From: Hyphomicrobiales bacterium
Lineage (GTDB): Bacteria > Pseudomonadota > Alphaproteobacteria > Rhizobiales > Methyloligellaceae
NCBI GenBank assembly: GCA_021775555.1
Contig: JAJFHP010000075.1
Span: 1 to 35,778, forward strand
DNA length: 35,778 nucleotides
Direction of reading: 5' to 3'
Below the pieces are notes generated by a model. That model searched no databases. It was not told where the DNA came from and worked only from the letters and a program-made list of their open reading frames with translations. Both the position numbers and the translations under genes were made by a program. Of the stretch, positions 1 to 8,977 are shown one piece after another; position 1 is the stretch's first letter; every line of letters starts with the position of its first letter.

Positions 1-141
1 GGTGAATTCTTCCGCGAGCCACATCCAGACCATCCGCTCAATATTGGCTGGTTCACCGCCGGCATCGCCTATTCCCTACCCATGATCGCCATCGGCGCCT
101 TTGTCATCTGGCGCGCACGCAAGAACGCGGCGGCCGCCTGA
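1..141 (+). CDS. lgt: Prolipoprotein diacylglyceryl transferase, C-terminal end (partial)
   Basis: This is the last 46 codons of a gene that begins before the window. Lgt is an inner-membrane enzyme that transfers diacylglycerol from phosphatidylglycerol to the lipobox cysteine of prolipoproteins. The visible part contains EFFREPHPDHP, then GWFTAGIAYSLPMIAIG, which matches the family's conserved FREPD segment and the last transmembrane helix (a G-x-x-x-S-x-PM pattern). It ends in a short basic/alanine tail (RARKNAAAA). The stop is three bases before the next gene, so the two are probably co-transcribed. A probable Lgt substrate, the lipoprotein at 2219-3199, lies close by. The catalytic N-terminal part is outside the window, so completeness cannot be judged. 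Confidence 0.88.
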   Translation, partial: GEFFREPHPDHPLNIGWFTAGIAYSLPMIAIGAFVIWRARKNAAAA

Positions 142-144
142 CCC

Positions 145-1284
145 ATGCTGGCCTCGCGGACCAGCGCGGATTCATCCGACACGCTTCTGGAAATTTTGAA
201 GCGCCGGGTTGCATCTGACGGTCCACTTACAATTGCCCAATATATGGACACCTGCCTGGGTGATCCCGATCATGGCTATTACACCACCCGTGACCCCTTT
301 GGTGCGGACGGAGATTTCATCACCGCGCCAGAGATCAGCCAGATTTTTGGTGAACTCATCGGCCTGTGGTGCGCGGTTGTCTGGCAGAATATGGGGGCGC
401 CGAAGCCTATCAAGCTGATCGAACTTGGCCCCGGACGCGGAACGCTCATGGCCGATGCACTCAGGGCAGCACTCCGCGTTCCTGACTTTATCGAAGCGGC
501 ACAGGTGCATCTGGTGGAGACGAGCCCGGTGCTGCGACAAATGCAGAGAGAGCGTCTTGAAACTTCTGGCAAAACGCCGCACTGGCACGGATCACTCGAC
601 GAGGTCCCAGAGGGCGCAGCGATTATCATCGCCAATGAATTTCTCGACGCCCTGCCGGTTCGCCAATACGAGCGGCGAGGTGAAGATTGGTTTGAGCGCT
701 GTGTGAGAGTCTCGAAAAAAGGGAAATTGGAATTTTGCTCTTCATCCAAGCCATTGAAGACGTCAGAAATCCTGCCCCAGACCATTCACGAAAATGCTCA
801 AGACGGCGACATGGTGGAAATCCGCCCCCATTCGGACAAGATTGCCGAGACGATTGCCGCACGCGCACAGGATACACCTACCGCCGCCTTGCTAATCGAC
901 TATGGACACGAAACAACTACGCCCGGTGAAACTCTTCAAGCCGTCATGGCGCATGGCTTTGTTGACCCGCTGGAGAAGCCGGGTGAGGCCGACCTCACGG
1001 CCCATGTGGACTTCGCCCAGCTTGGCGACAGTGCGAGGAGACATGGCTTGCAGGTTCATGGCTCCCTGCCCCAGGGTGAATTTCTGCTGGCGCTCGGCCT
1101 GAAGGAGCGCTGTGAAAGGCTTATTGCGGATACAGACAATGACACGCGTGAAAAAATATCTTCGGGTGCGATGCGGCTTGCAGACCCTGCGCAGATGGGC
1201 GACCTTTTCAAGGTGATGGCGCTCACCAGTAATGGGCTGACCCCGCCTCCTTTCACCAGCACTTTGGCATCGGAGCAGGATTGA
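145..1284 (+). CDS. MidA/NDUFAF7-family SAM-dependent methyltransferase (COG1565)
   Basis: A 379-residue class I methyltransferase of the DUF185/COG1565 family. The mitochondrial relative NDUFAF7 (MidA) methylates an arginine of a complex I subunit, but the substrate of bacterial members is generally not established. The signature GDFITAPEISQIFGELIG lies at residues 56-73. The SAM-binding motif ELGPGRGTL lies at about 93-101. A conserved IIIANEFLDALPVRQY block follows in the middle of the protein. Length is normal for the family. The ATG lies three bases after the lgt stop, with no strong ribosome site of its own, which suggests translational coupling. The order lgt, midA-like, pgeF is one I know from many alphaproteobacteria. 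Family assignment is secure; the cellular substrate is not. Confidence 0.9.
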   Translation: MLASRTSADSSDTLLEILKRRVASDGPLTIAQYMDTCLGDPDHGYYTTRDPFGADGDFITAPEISQIFGELIGLWCAVVWQNMGAPKPIKLIELGPGRGTLMADALRAALRVPDFIEAAQVHLVETSPVLRQMQRERLETSGKTPHWHGSLDEVPEGAAIIIANEFLDALPVRQYERRGEDWFERCVRVSKKGKLEFCSSSKPLKTSEILPQTIHENAQDGDMVEIRPHSDKIAETIAARAQDTPTAALLIDYGHETTTPGETLQAVMAHGFVDPLEKPGEADLTAHVDFAQLGDSARRHGLQVHGSLPQGEFLLALGLKERCERLIADTDNDTREKISSGAMRLADPAQMGDLFKVMALTSNGLTPPPFTSTLASEQD

Positions 1285-2051
1285 TGATCGTACAGAGTGA
1301 GACACTTCGTGCATTGCCGGGCGTTGCCCACGGCTTCGGCACCCGTGAAGGTGGCGTCTCGACCGGTATTTATGCATCGCTCAATTGCGGTGCCGGATCG
1401 AAAGACAATCAGGACCATGTTGCCGAGAACCGTATCCGCTTCGCAGGCCACCTCGGTGCAACTCCGCAAGCTCTGGTGACACCCTTTCAAATCCATTCAG
1501 CCGACGCGGTTGTCGTCGAAGAGCCATGGGCGCGAGCAGACGCACCGAAGGCAGATGCTGTGGTAACCGCACGCCCCGATGTTGCTATTGCCATATCGAC
1601 GGCGGATTGTGTACCGGTACTGTTTGCCGATCATGAGGCCAAGGTCGTGGGCGCGGCCCATGCAGGCTGGCGAGGCGCGCTTTCAGGCGTTCTGGATGCC
1701 ACCCTTGACGCCATGGAGCGTCTTGGCGCGGAGCGCTCACGCATCTCTGCCTGCATCGGCCCCGCAATTTCACAAATATCATATGAAGTCGGTGATGAAT
1801 TCAAACAGACATTTTTGAAACAGGATGAGGCAAGTGCACGCTTTTTCCAGCAGGACGGCGGCCAGGAACGCCCCCATTTTGACCTGACAGGTTATGTTGC
1901 GGCGCGCTTGCAGACAGCAGGTGCCGGGAGCGTGGAAGACTTGCAAATATGTACCTATCGTGAAACGACACGTTTTTTCAGCTACCGGCGTTCGTGCCAT
2001 CAGAATGAGGCAGACTATGGCCGTCAAATCTCTGCCATTATGATCAAGTGA
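1284..2051 (+). CDS. pgeF: Laccase-domain (PgeF/YfiH-type) protein
   Basis: A 255-residue multicopper-oxidase-like (DUF152) protein. Members are described as peptidoglycan editing factor PgeF and also as purine nucleoside phosphorylase/adenosine deaminase-type enzymes. The metal-binding residues are all in place: His71 in FQIHSADAV, Cys109 in ISTADCVPVLF and His126 in GAAHAGWRGALSGV. I chose the ATG at 1284, which overlaps the upstream stop by one base (TGATG). A TTG three bases earlier is possible but less likely. The gene is co-directional and coupled with the methyltransferase. The C-terminal CTYRE...FFSYRR segment is also typical of the family. Which of the proposed activities applies here cannot be decided from sequence. 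Confidence 0.9.
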   Translation: MIVQSETLRALPGVAHGFGTREGGVSTGIYASLNCGAGSKDNQDHVAENRIRFAGHLGATPQALVTPFQIHSADAVVVEEPWARADAPKADAVVTARPDVAIAISTADCVPVLFADHEAKVVGAAHAGWRGALSGVLDATLDAMERLGAERSRISACIGPAISQISYEVGDEFKQTFLKQDEASARFFQQDGGQERPHFDLTGYVAARLQTAGAGSVEDLQICTYRETTRFFSYRRSCHQNEADYGRQISAIMIK

Positions 2052-2218
2052 TACTGCAGCCTGAGGGCTGTTTACCCTCTTTGGCGCATGGCGCCTTGAC
2101 CGCTGGACGCATTCGCCCAGACGGAGTACAAATTAAGGAAGAATTACTGCCAGGTTCGAGCTAAACTATTGAATTCATAGGCGAACCTTGGATTTATAAC
2201 AGAGCGGAGTCAGAACGA

Positions 2219-3199
2219 GTGTTAATCATGCGTACGGCGGCGGCGGGGCGCATACATAACGGATGGGCGGTGTTGGCATTATTGATGGTGCTTGCAGCGT
2301 CCCTGTCAGGTTGTGCCGGTGGCACGTTGAGCGGTGTGTTCAGCGGGTCCGGTAGCAGTGCATCCTCCAACAACCTGGCGCCGGTTTCCTTTGCCCCCAT
2401 CATCGGACCCCCCGCAGCGATCGGGGATCAACTCACTGCCCAGCTGGTCACAGCCGCGCAGCAGAAAAGCATTCCCGTTGTGACCGACAAGAGCAAGTCC
2501 TCGACCTACACGGTCAAGGGCTACCTGGCGCAGTCCAACGAGCGTAAGGCGGAAAAATTCTCCTACATCCTGGATGTCACCGACAAATCGGGAAAACGCG
2601 TACACCGCATTCTCGGCGAAGAAGCCGTGCCCTCCAAACCGGGCGCCAAGCCGTGGACATCCATCAATCAGACCGCAATGCAGAAGATTGCCACCAAGAC
2701 AGCAACTGATCTTGCCACCTGGCTTCCGACACAAGGCAGAGGAGGAGCGAGAACCGCCACACCGGTCAGCGCTCCTGCTTCACGAAAGCCACCACCCGGC
2801 ACCACATCTCGGCGCACCGCATCGACCAGCAGCAGCAATACACGCATCGCAGCACTGGTTCCTCCGGTGTCGGGCGCACCAGGTGATGGCAGAACATCGC
2901 TGACCAATGCTCTTCGCAAGAGGCTGGGCGCCAGGGGTGTGCAAATTGCCAGTACGAGCGGAAAGGGCGTGTACAAAATCAACGGCAAGGTGAAAATGGG
3001 TCCCGCTCCCGGCGGCAATCAAAGGGTCAAGATCGAATGGCGGCTTTTGAGCCCAACGGGCAAGGATCTCGGAGCCGTAACGCAGCAAAGCGATGTCCCC
3101 AAGGGGTCGTTGGACAAGGTCTGGGGCCCGGCTGCACTGTCTGCCGGTGACGCGGCGGCAAGTGAAATTCTGAAGCTCATCAAGAAGAACCAGAGCTGA
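2219..3199 (+). CDS. Predicted lipoprotein with two similar domains, function unknown
   Basis: A 326-residue predicted lipoprotein. The N-terminus has a hydrophobic helix (about residues 16-30) ending in the lipobox LSGC, with lipidated Cys32. After a Ser/Gly-rich stretch, a first domain (about 56-170) and a second (about 208-323) share the same pattern. Each has a (T/V)Y-x-(V/I)-(K/N)G strand, a strand ending in a Gly-Lys turn (DKSGK, SPTGK), a VP-(S/K) segment followed by a Trp, and a closing alanine-rich helix. They are joined by a Ser/Thr/Pro/Arg linker (about 172-205). The start is GTG, favoured over an ATG nine bases on because GGAG at 2206-2209 sits nine bases before the GTG. No enzyme motif is visible. 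I do not recognise a characterised family. Confidence 0.8.
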   Translation: MLIMRTAAAGRIHNGWAVLALLMVLAASLSGCAGGTLSGVFSGSGSSASSNNLAPVSFAPIIGPPAAIGDQLTAQLVTAAQQKSIPVVTDKSKSSTYTVKGYLAQSNERKAEKFSYILDVTDKSGKRVHRILGEEAVPSKPGAKPWTSINQTAMQKIATKTATDLATWLPTQGRGGARTATPVSAPASRKPPPGTTSRRTASTSSSNTRIAALVPPVSGAPGDGRTSLTNALRKRLGARGVQIASTSGKGVYKINGKVKMGPAPGGNQRVKIEWRLLSPTGKDLGAVTQQSDVPKGSLDKVWGPAALSAGDAAASEILKLIKKNQS

Positions 3200-3323
3200 C
3201 CGCATACCTTGCCCACAAGCATCTGACCGATCCGGTTTACACACCTTATACGCGTTGCTACAACCTGCCCTCGCGTGGGTACTGGATGTGCCTGGGACCA
3301 CACGATAGACTGGGGAACAACAC

Positions 3324-4256
3324 ATGAAACTGGTCGCGGGCAATTCCAATCGGCCTCTGGCAGAGGCCATTGCGGCCTATCTCAATATCCCTCTGGCGAA
3401 ATGCTCCGTGCGCCGCTTCGCGGACATGGAAATTTTCGTCGAAATTCTTGAAAATGTGCGCGGCGAGGACGTCTTCGTCATCCAGTCCACATCTTACCCG
3501 GCCAATGATCACCTGATGGAACTGCTCATCATGATCGATGCGCTGCGCCGGGCATCTGCCAAGCGGATCACCGCCGTGGTCCCCTATTTCGGCTATGCCC
3601 GTCAGGATCGCAAGGCGGGGCCTCGCACGCCGATTTCCGCGAAGCTCGTCGCCAATATCATCGAACAGGCGGGTGCTGACCGGGTTCTTACCGTTGATTT
3701 ACATGCTGGCCAAATCCAGGGCTTTTTCGATATTCCGACCGACAATCTTTATGCCCAGCCGGTGATGGTCGAGGACATCAAGAAAAATTTCAAAATCGAC
3801 AAGCTGATGGTTGTATCGCCCGATGTCGGCGGCGTGGTGCGCGCACGCGGGCTGGCAAAACGCTTCGACGCCCCGCTCGCCATTATTGACAAGCGCCGCG
3901 AACGCGCCGGCGAGTCAGAGGTGATGAATGTGATCGGCGAGGTCGAGGGTTATTCCTGTATCCTGGTGGATGACATAGTGGATAGCGGCGGAACCCTGTG
4001 CAACGCGGTGGATGCCCTGCTCAAGGGAGGCGCGACCGATGTGAGCGCCTATATCACCCACGGGGTACTTTCAGGAGGCGCGGTCGCCCGTATTTCATCG
4101 TCAGAAATGAATTCTCTCGTCATTACGGACTCCCTCCTGCCCACCGAAGCGGTACGCGTGGCGCAGAATGTCCGTGTCCTGACCATTGCGCCCTTGCTCG
4201 GTGAAGCCATCGCGCGTACCAGCGGAGAGAAATCTGTATCGAGTTTGTTTGACTAG
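3324..4256 (+). CDS. prs: Ribose-phosphate pyrophosphokinase
   Basis: A 310-residue PRPP synthetase, which transfers pyrophosphate from ATP to ribose 5-phosphate. PRPP feeds purine, pyrimidine, NAD, histidine and tryptophan synthesis, and also the Apt reaction encoded at 9496-10032. Family motifs are intact: [16 protein letters not shown] near the N-terminus, [18 protein letters not shown] in the ATP-binding flexible loop region, [14 protein letters not shown], and the PRPP loop [18 protein letters not shown] ribosome site lies at 3312-3316, eight bases before the ATG. Length is standard for class I enzymes. The gene stands alone between the lipoprotein gene and rplY, with 124 and 146 bases of non-coding DNA on either side. 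Confidence 0.97.
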   Translation: MKLVAGNSNRPLAEAIAAYLNIPLAKCSVRRFADMEIFVEILENVRGEDVFVIQSTSYPANDHLMELLIMIDALRRASAKRITAVVPYFGYARQDRKAGPRTPISAKLVANIIEQAGADRVLTVDLHAGQIQGFFDIPTDNLYAQPVMVEDIKKNFKIDKLMVVSPDVGGVVRARGLAKRFDAPLAIIDKRRERAGESEVMNVIGEVEGYSCILVDDIVDSGGTLCNAVDALLKGGATDVSAYITHGVLSGGAVARISSSEMNSLVITDSLLPTEAVRVAQNVRVLTIAPLLGEAIARTSGEKSVSSLFD

Positions 4257-4402
4257 GCGCGCGCATCCAGCCATTGCCAGCGGGGCCTGTGAGCGCTATA
4301 AGCGCGCCAGAAATCTACGCACCGCAGCTAAAGAGCAATCCTGGCGCGGGCAGGAACAGCGGGCCGGACATGGCCCTGATCTGAAAAATCTGGAGGATTG
4401 AG

Positions 4403-5089
4403 ATGGCCGAGGTCAGCGAGATCAAAGCTGCGGCACGTAATGAATTTGGCAAGGGTTCGGCCCGTGCCACGCGTCGTGAAGGCCGCGTTCCCTGTATCAT
4501 CTATGGTGAAAAGGACGACCCGCAGGCCATTACCGTGGAGGATAAGGAACTGTGGATGCATGTCCGTAAGGGCCAGTTCCTGAATACCATTTACACGCTT
4601 GACATAGACGGCAAAGCGCAACGCGTGATCCCGCGCGAAATCCAGCTTCATCCGGTGCGCGATGTACCCCTCCACGTAGACTTCTTGCGCCTTGGAGAAG
4701 GCGCCACCGTCACCGTTGAAGTGCCGGTTAATTTCCTCAATGAAGAGGAATCTCCAGGTCTGAAGCGTGGTGGTGTGCTGAACATCGTGCGTCACACTAT
4801 TGAATTGCGATGCCTCGCCGAAGCCATTCCTGAAGGCCTCAGTGCCGACCTTGCCGGTCTCGATATTGGTGACTCACTTCACGTGTCGGCGATTTCATTT
4901 CCGGATGGTGTTGAGCTGACCATTGCCGACCGTGACTTCACCGTTGCGACAGTCGTGGGCCGCATGGCCGAGGTTGTCGATGAGGTCGAGGAAGAAGACC
5001 TTGAGGGTGAAGAGCTTGAAGGCGAAGAGGGTGAAGACGTCGAGGGCGAAGGCGAAGACGGTGACGAAAAAACCGAGGCCGACGAGTAG
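4403..5089 (+). CDS. rplY: 50S ribosomal protein L25/general stress protein Ctc
   Basis: A 228-residue long-form L25 (TL5/Ctc), which binds 5S rRNA in the large ribosomal subunit. The N-terminal L25 domain (about 1-95) has the typical ARNEFGKGSARATRREG start and RVIPREIQLHPVRDVPLHVD core. The C-terminal Ctc domain (about 96-190) follows, with ESPGLKRGGVLNIVRH. The last 35 or so residues are an extremely acidic Glu/Asp/Gly tail, commonly seen in alphaproteobacterial L25 proteins. GGAGG at 4391-4395 sits seven bases before the ATG. The neighbouring pth gene is a usual partner of rplY. Confidence 0.96.
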   Translation: MAEVSEIKAAARNEFGKGSARATRREGRVPCIIYGEKDDPQAITVEDKELWMHVRKGQFLNTIYTLDIDGKAQRVIPREIQLHPVRDVPLHVDFLRLGEGATVTVEVPVNFLNEEESPGLKRGGVLNIVRHTIELRCLAEAIPEGLSADLAGLDIGDSLHVSAISFPDGVELTIADRDFTVATVVGRMAEVVDEVEEEDLEGEELEGEEGEDVEGEGEDGDEKTEADE

Positions 5090-5128
5090 GCTCATTTCGT
5101 CTCCGGGCCAGATAAGGCCTTGGCTCGT

Positions 5129-5839
5129 ATGAAATTGATTATTGGACTTGGCAATCCCGGCGCGGACCATGCGCGCAACCGGCACAATATCGGCTTCATG
5201 GTACTCGATGCCATCGCCGAGACCCATGGTTTCGGACCCTGGCGCAACAAGTTCCAGGGTCAGATTGCCGAGGGCCGGCTGGGGGCCGAGAAGTGCCTTC
5301 TGCTGAAGCCTTCCACTTATATGAACGAGTCCGGGCGCGCCGCCAACGAAGCGGTGCGTTTCTATAAGCTCGACCTTGATGATGTGATCGTTCTGCATGA
5401 CGAGATCGACCTTGCACCCGCCAAGATCCGCGTGAAAACGGGTGGTGGGGTCGCCGGGCACAATGGTCTCAAATCATTAACGCGCCATATCGGCAATGAC
5501 TATGTGCGCGTGCGCATCGGCATCGGACACCCTGGTGAAAAGTCGAAAGTCCACGACCATGTGCTGAAAGATTTCTCAAAGACCGAACTGACGTGGGCAA
5601 ACCCACTGATCGACGCCATTGCCGCTTCTGCGCCGCTACTGGCGACAAATGACGCTGCAAATTTCATGAATGACATAGCGCGCGTCGTGAATGGTGACAC
5701 GCCAGACATGAAGTCAAAAACCAATACGCCCGCGAAGAAACCGGTCATAAGTAAAAAGACGCCTAAGCCGGAAGACGTTCAGCCACAAAGCGGACCCTTC
5801 GCGCGGTTGCGTTCTTTGTTCGGGACAGAAAAAGAATAA
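5129..5839 (+). CDS. pth: Peptidyl-tRNA hydrolase
   Basis: A 236-residue Pth, which recycles tRNA by hydrolysing prematurely released peptidyl-tRNA. The family start MKLIIGLGNPG and the catalytic histidine context ARNRHNIGFMVLD are clear. So are KPSTYMNESG, the acidic catalytic site in LHDEIDLAPAKIR, and GGGVAGHNGLKS. I chose the ATG at 5129 rather than the in-frame TTG at 5120, because AAGG at 5114-5117 is correctly spaced only for the ATG and the family begins at this Met. The last 45 or so residues (from about 190) form a Lys/Pro-rich extension beyond the usual 190-residue enzyme. It starts 39 bases after rplY and is probably in the same transcript. Confidence 0.96.
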   Translation: MKLIIGLGNPGADHARNRHNIGFMVLDAIAETHGFGPWRNKFQGQIAEGRLGAEKCLLLKPSTYMNESGRAANEAVRFYKLDLDDVIVLHDEIDLAPAKIRVKTGGGVAGHNGLKSLTRHIGNDYVRVRIGIGHPGEKSKVHDHVLKDFSKTELTWANPLIDAIAASAPLLATNDAANFMNDIARVVNGDTPDMKSKTNTPAKKPVISKKTPKPEDVQPQSGPFARLRSLFGTEKE

Positions 5840-5860
5840 CAATCGGGATGCTTCAAACTC

Positions 5861-6988
5861 ATGGGCTTTAAATGCGGGATTGTCGGACTACCCAATGTGG
5901 GCAAATCCACCTTGTTCAACGCGCTGACGCAAACGGCCGCCGCCGAGGCAGCCAACTACCCTTTTTGCACCATCGAGCCCAATGTAGGCGAAGTGCAGGT
6001 GCCCGACCCCCGGCTTGATAAAATTTCAGCAATCGTCAAACCCCAGGCGACCATCCCGACACGTCTCACCTTCGTGGATATTGCCGGGCTGGTGAAAGGC
6101 GCATCAAAGGGAGAGGGACTCGGCAACAAGTTCCTGGCACATATCCGCGAGGTTGACGCCATCGCTTATGTACTGCGCTGTTTCGATGACCCTGACGTCA
6201 CCCATGTTGACGGGCGTATCGACCCGCTGGCGGATGCGGAGACCGTTGAGACGGAATTGATGCTCGCCGATATGGAAAGCCTGGAGAAACGCATTGAGCC
6301 ACTGGAAAAGAAAATCCGGGGTCAGGACAAGGAGGCGAAGAAAACTCTTGAACTGGTGACATCAGCGCTTGAATTGCTGCATGAGGGAAAACCGGCACGG
6401 ACCGCATTGGTGGCTGAAGAAGACCGGCGACTGTTCCAGGCGCTCAACCTGCTCACGTCCAAACGCGTGCTCTATGTCTGCAATGTCGACGAGGCATCTG
6501 CAGCGACTGGCAACGCCTACTCGAAACAGGTGGAAGAAAAGGTCGCTGAAACAACAAAAGCCGCAAGCGGTTCAGACCCCAAACCAGCCGAAGTGGTTGT
6601 AATTTCCGCCAGGATCGAGGCCGAACTGGCCCAGTTGGACCATGAAGAACGCACAGAATATCTGAGTGAGCTCGGGCTTTCAGAAGCAGGGCTCGACCGG
6701 CTCATTCGTACAGGCTTTCACCTGCTCGATCTCATTACCTATTTCACTGCCGGTGAAAAGGAAGTCCGGGCCTGGACGGTGCCGCTAGGCACCCCTGCCC
6801 CAAGGGCTGCTGCCGTCATCCACACGGATTTCGAAAAAGGATTTATCCGTGCGGAAACCATTTCCTATGACGACTTCATCACGCTCGGCGGCGAACAGGC
6901 GGCGAAGGAAGCCGGCAAGATGCGGCTGGAGGGCAAGGAATATATCGTCAAGGATGGCGACCTGCTGCATTTCCGTTTTGCCACCTGA
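5861..6988 (+). CDS. ychF: Redox-regulated ATPase YchF (Obg-family P-loop protein)
   Basis: A 375-residue YchF/OLA1 protein. This universal translation-associated P-loop NTPase prefers ATP to GTP. The P-loop GLPNVGKST is at the N-terminus and [19 protein letters not shown] is the switch II (G3) region. The nucleotide-specificity site reads NVDE instead of the GTP-specific NKxD, as expected for YchF. A coiled-coil stretch ([17 protein letters not shown]) lies mid-protein. The C-terminal TGS domain begins near [18 protein letters not shown]. It is slightly longer than the usual 363 residues. It is 21 bases downstream of pth, completing an rplY-pth-ychF cluster. Its stop overlaps the next start by one base. 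Confidence 0.96.
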   Translation: MGFKCGIVGLPNVGKSTLFNALTQTAAAEAANYPFCTIEPNVGEVQVPDPRLDKISAIVKPQATIPTRLTFVDIAGLVKGASKGEGLGNKFLAHIREVDAIAYVLRCFDDPDVTHVDGRIDPLADAETVETELMLADMESLEKRIEPLEKKIRGQDKEAKKTLELVTSALELLHEGKPARTALVAEEDRRLFQALNLLTSKRVLYVCNVDEASAATGNAYSKQVEEKVAETTKAASGSDPKPAEVVVISARIEAELAQLDHEERTEYLSELGLSEAGLDRLIRTGFHLLDLITYFTAGEKEVRAWTVPLGTPAPRAAAVIHTDFEKGFIRAETISYDDFITLGGEQAAKEAGKMRLEGKEYIVKDGDLLHFRFAT

Positions 6989-7233
6989 TGACCGGGAAGC
7001 TTCCAGAGAAAAACAGGGTCCTCCGCTCAATCGAAACACCGGACGGCGGGCGCTGCGTCGATTTCTTCATCCGCCCTGACGACACTTTCGGCTTTGAGGA
7101 ATACCGGCGTGACCTTGAAGACGGGCGTGGCTGGTTTCCAATCGGATTTCACATCGAGGAAATTTACCAGAACGAGAAAGAGGCAGAAGCCAAAGCGCTT
7201 CAACACGTCACCTGGCTCAGGGATGTTATTTAA
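6988..7233 (+). CDS. Small conserved-type protein coupled to ychF, function unknown
   Basis: An 81-residue soluble protein with no signal peptide, membrane segment or cysteine pair. Its core reads IETPDGGRCVDFFIRPD, then FGFEEYRRDLEDGRGWFPIG, suggesting a small beta-rich fold. I recall similar short proteins from other alphaproteobacteria, but none with a known job. Its ATG overlaps the ychF stop by one base (TGATG), so it is almost certainly translated from the ychF message. Its TAA overlaps the stop of the opposing aldolase gene in the four bases TTAA (7230-7233), so the two convergent genes leave no space for a terminator between them. Confidence 0.72.
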   Translation: MTGKLPEKNRVLRSIETPDGGRCVDFFIRPDDTFGFEEYRRDLEDGRGWFPIGFHIEEIYQNEKEAEAKALQHVTWLRDVI

Positions 7234-7889
7234 GGCTGTTCCTGCTGACCATAGCTCTCGAAGCGACTCAGAACTCTTTCCATCTCTTCCTTATCCAGAA
7301 TATACGGCTTGCCGATTTGCAGTGCAGCCACATATTGCGCCGCCAGATTTTCAACCTCGTGCGCCAGATCAAGCGCCGCTTCGAGACTGTCCGCGCAGGC
7401 AATCTGTCCGTGGTTGGCCATCAGGCAGGCTTTGCGGTTTTTAAGTGCGGACGCAACACTGTCAGCCAAATCTGATGTGCCAAAGGTGGCATAATCTGCC
7501 AGCGGAATGTCATTGCCGCCCGCCACCGCCACCATATAGTGGAAGGCGGGGATGGGTTTGTGGGTGCAGGCAAGCGCGGTCGCGAAACGCGAATGGGTGT
7601 GGACGATGGCCTTTGCACTGCTTCGTGCAGCATAAGCGGAAAGATGAAAACGCCATTCGCTTGAGGGCTTGCGACTGTCTTCTGCCGGAACACCCTTATC
7701 ATCAATGAAAACAATATCTTCGGGAATAAGATCATTATAGGTCATGCCCGTCGGTGTAATGAGCATTCCTCCGCCCAGCCGCGCCGATACATTTCCTGAC
7801 GTGCCAGGCGAAAGCCCTTCACCCGACATGGCAAGTGCCGTATCAATGACCTCCTGCCGAAGCCAAAGCTCGTCGGTGTCACTCGTCAT
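7230..7889 (-). CDS. ald2: Class II aldolase, FucA-like; probable 5-methylthioribulose-1-phosphate aldolase
   Basis: A 219-residue zinc-dependent class II aldolase. It follows L-fuculose-1-phosphate aldolase closely: PSSEWRFH carries catalytic Glu78, AIVHTHSRFA gives zinc ligands His97 and His99, and MANHGQIA gives His160. The E-H-H-H spacing is exactly that of E. coli FucA (73, 92, 94, 155). The acidic catalytic residue argues for an aldolase rather than an MtnB dehydratase. Context decides the substrate: it is last in an operon with mtnP, apt and mtnA and overlaps the mtnA end by 11 bases. Known MtnP/MtnA/Ald2 sets cleave methylthioribulose 1-phosphate to DHAP and methylthioacetaldehyde. 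The fold and mechanism are secure; the substrate is inferred. Confidence 0.85.
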   Translation of the reverse strand: MTSDTDELWLRQEVIDTALAMSGEGLSPGTSGNVSARLGGGMLITPTGMTYNDLIPEDIVFIDDKGVPAEDSRKPSSEWRFHLSAYAARSSAKAIVHTHSRFATALACTHKPIPAFHYMVAVAGGNDIPLADYATFGTSDLADSVASALKNRKACLMANHGQIACADSLEAALDLAHEVENLAAQYVAALQIGKPYILDKEEMERVLSRFESYGQQEQP

Positions 7890-8976
7890 CGATCATTTCC
7901 GGATACAGCCCAAGTAATCCATCGAGGCTCGCCTCGCACAAACCGCGCTCGGTGATAAGGCCGGTTACAAGGCGCGCAGGAGAGACATCAAAAGCCGGGT
8001 TGGCAGCAGCGCTGCCCGGAGCAGCAATGTCCACGGTAATTACCTCGCCCTCGCTCGTGCGCCCTGTCATTTGTGTCACCTCTTCAGCGCCCCTCTCCTC
8101 GATCGGGATTTCAAACCCGTTCTGAAGTGTCCAGTCGATGGTGGTATGCGGAAGGGCCACGTAGAAGGGTATCTCGTTGTCTGCGGCCGCGAGCGCCTTG
8201 AGATAAGTGCCTATCTTGTTGGCGACATCGCCATTGGCTGCCGTGCGGTCCGTACCGGTTATCACCAGGTCAACCTCACCGCGCTGCATAAGGTGGCCGC
8301 CCGCATTGTCGGCGATGATGGTGTGTGGAATTTCTTCATGGCCTAACTCATACGCCGTGAGCGCAGCGCCCTGGTTGCGGGGCCGCGTTTCATCCACCCA
8401 CACATGAATGGGAATACCTGCTTCATGGGCCTGGTAAAGGGGTGATGTGGCGGTGCCCCAATCAACCGTCGCCAGCCAGCCCGCATTGCAATGGGTCAGC
8501 ACGTTGAGTGGTTTGCCTTTCTTGCTCCTGGCCAATTCCTTGATGAGCTTGAGACCGTGTACGCCGATCATGCGGCACATTTCCACGTCCTCATCGCAAA
8601 TTTCCGCCGCGCGCGCATAAGCCGCAATCACTCGCTTCTTGCGTGGCAGGTTGCGCACCGTGTGCAGCATTTCATCAATCGCCCAGCGCAGATTGACCGC
8701 CGTTGGCCGAGTGGCCAGCAACATGTTTGATGCGGCTTCAAGATTTTCGTCCGACGCGTCTTCCCGCAGCGCGAGACAAATGCCGTAAGCCGCCGTCGCG
8801 CCGATCAACGGTGCGCCGCGCACCAGCATCTCTTTTATTGCATAGGCCGCGTCGGAAGCGGACTTTAACCCTCTGGTTTCAAATGCATGAGGGAGTTTGG
8901 TTTGATCGATAATCCCGACCGTCCAGCCGTCATCATCGACCCAGATGGTACGGAAATGTTTGCCGTCGATTTTCAA
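7879..8976 (-). CDS. mtnA: S-methyl-5-thioribose-1-phosphate isomerase
   Basis: A 365-residue MtnA, which isomerises 5-methylthioribose 1-phosphate to the ribulose form in methylthioadenosine salvage. The eIF2B-like fold motifs are clear: MLVRGAPLIGATAAYG near residues 50-65, catalytic Cys163 in THCNAGWLATVDWGTA, and catalytic Asp243 in TGTDRTAANGDVANKIGTY. The start appears to be TTG at 8976, two bases after the stop of the GIY-YIG gene, with a GGA six to ten bases upstream. It overlaps the downstream aldolase by 11 bases, so the two are translationally coupled. The separation from apt by the GIY-YIG gene is unusual. Confidence 0.95.
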   Translation of the reverse strand: MKIDGKHFRTIWVDDDGWTVGIIDQTKLPHAFETRGLKSASDAAYAIKEMLVRGAPLIGATAAYGICLALREDASDENLEAASNMLLATRPTAVNLRWAIDEMLHTVRNLPRKKRVIAAYARAAEICDEDVEMCRMIGVHGLKLIKELARSKKGKPLNVLTHCNAGWLATVDWGTATSPLYQAHEAGIPIHVWVDETRPRNQGAALTAYELGHEEIPHTIIADNAGGHLMQRGEVDLVITGTDRTAANGDVANKIGTYLKALAAADNEIPFYVALPHTTIDWTLQNGFEIPIEERGAEEVTQMTGRTSEGEVITVDIAAPGSAAANPAFDVSPARLVTGLITERGLCEASLDGLLGLYPEMIDDE

Positions 8977-8977
8977 A

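Noticed and set aside
1281-1284. TTG start for pgeF
   Set aside because: The ATG three bases later forms the usual TGATG stop-start overlap and needs no rare start.
7230-7889. MtnB (methylthioribulose-1-phosphate dehydratase)
   Set aside because: The SSEWRFH segment with catalytic Glu and the exact FucA spacing point to an aldolase; downstream mtnC/mtnD genes are missing.
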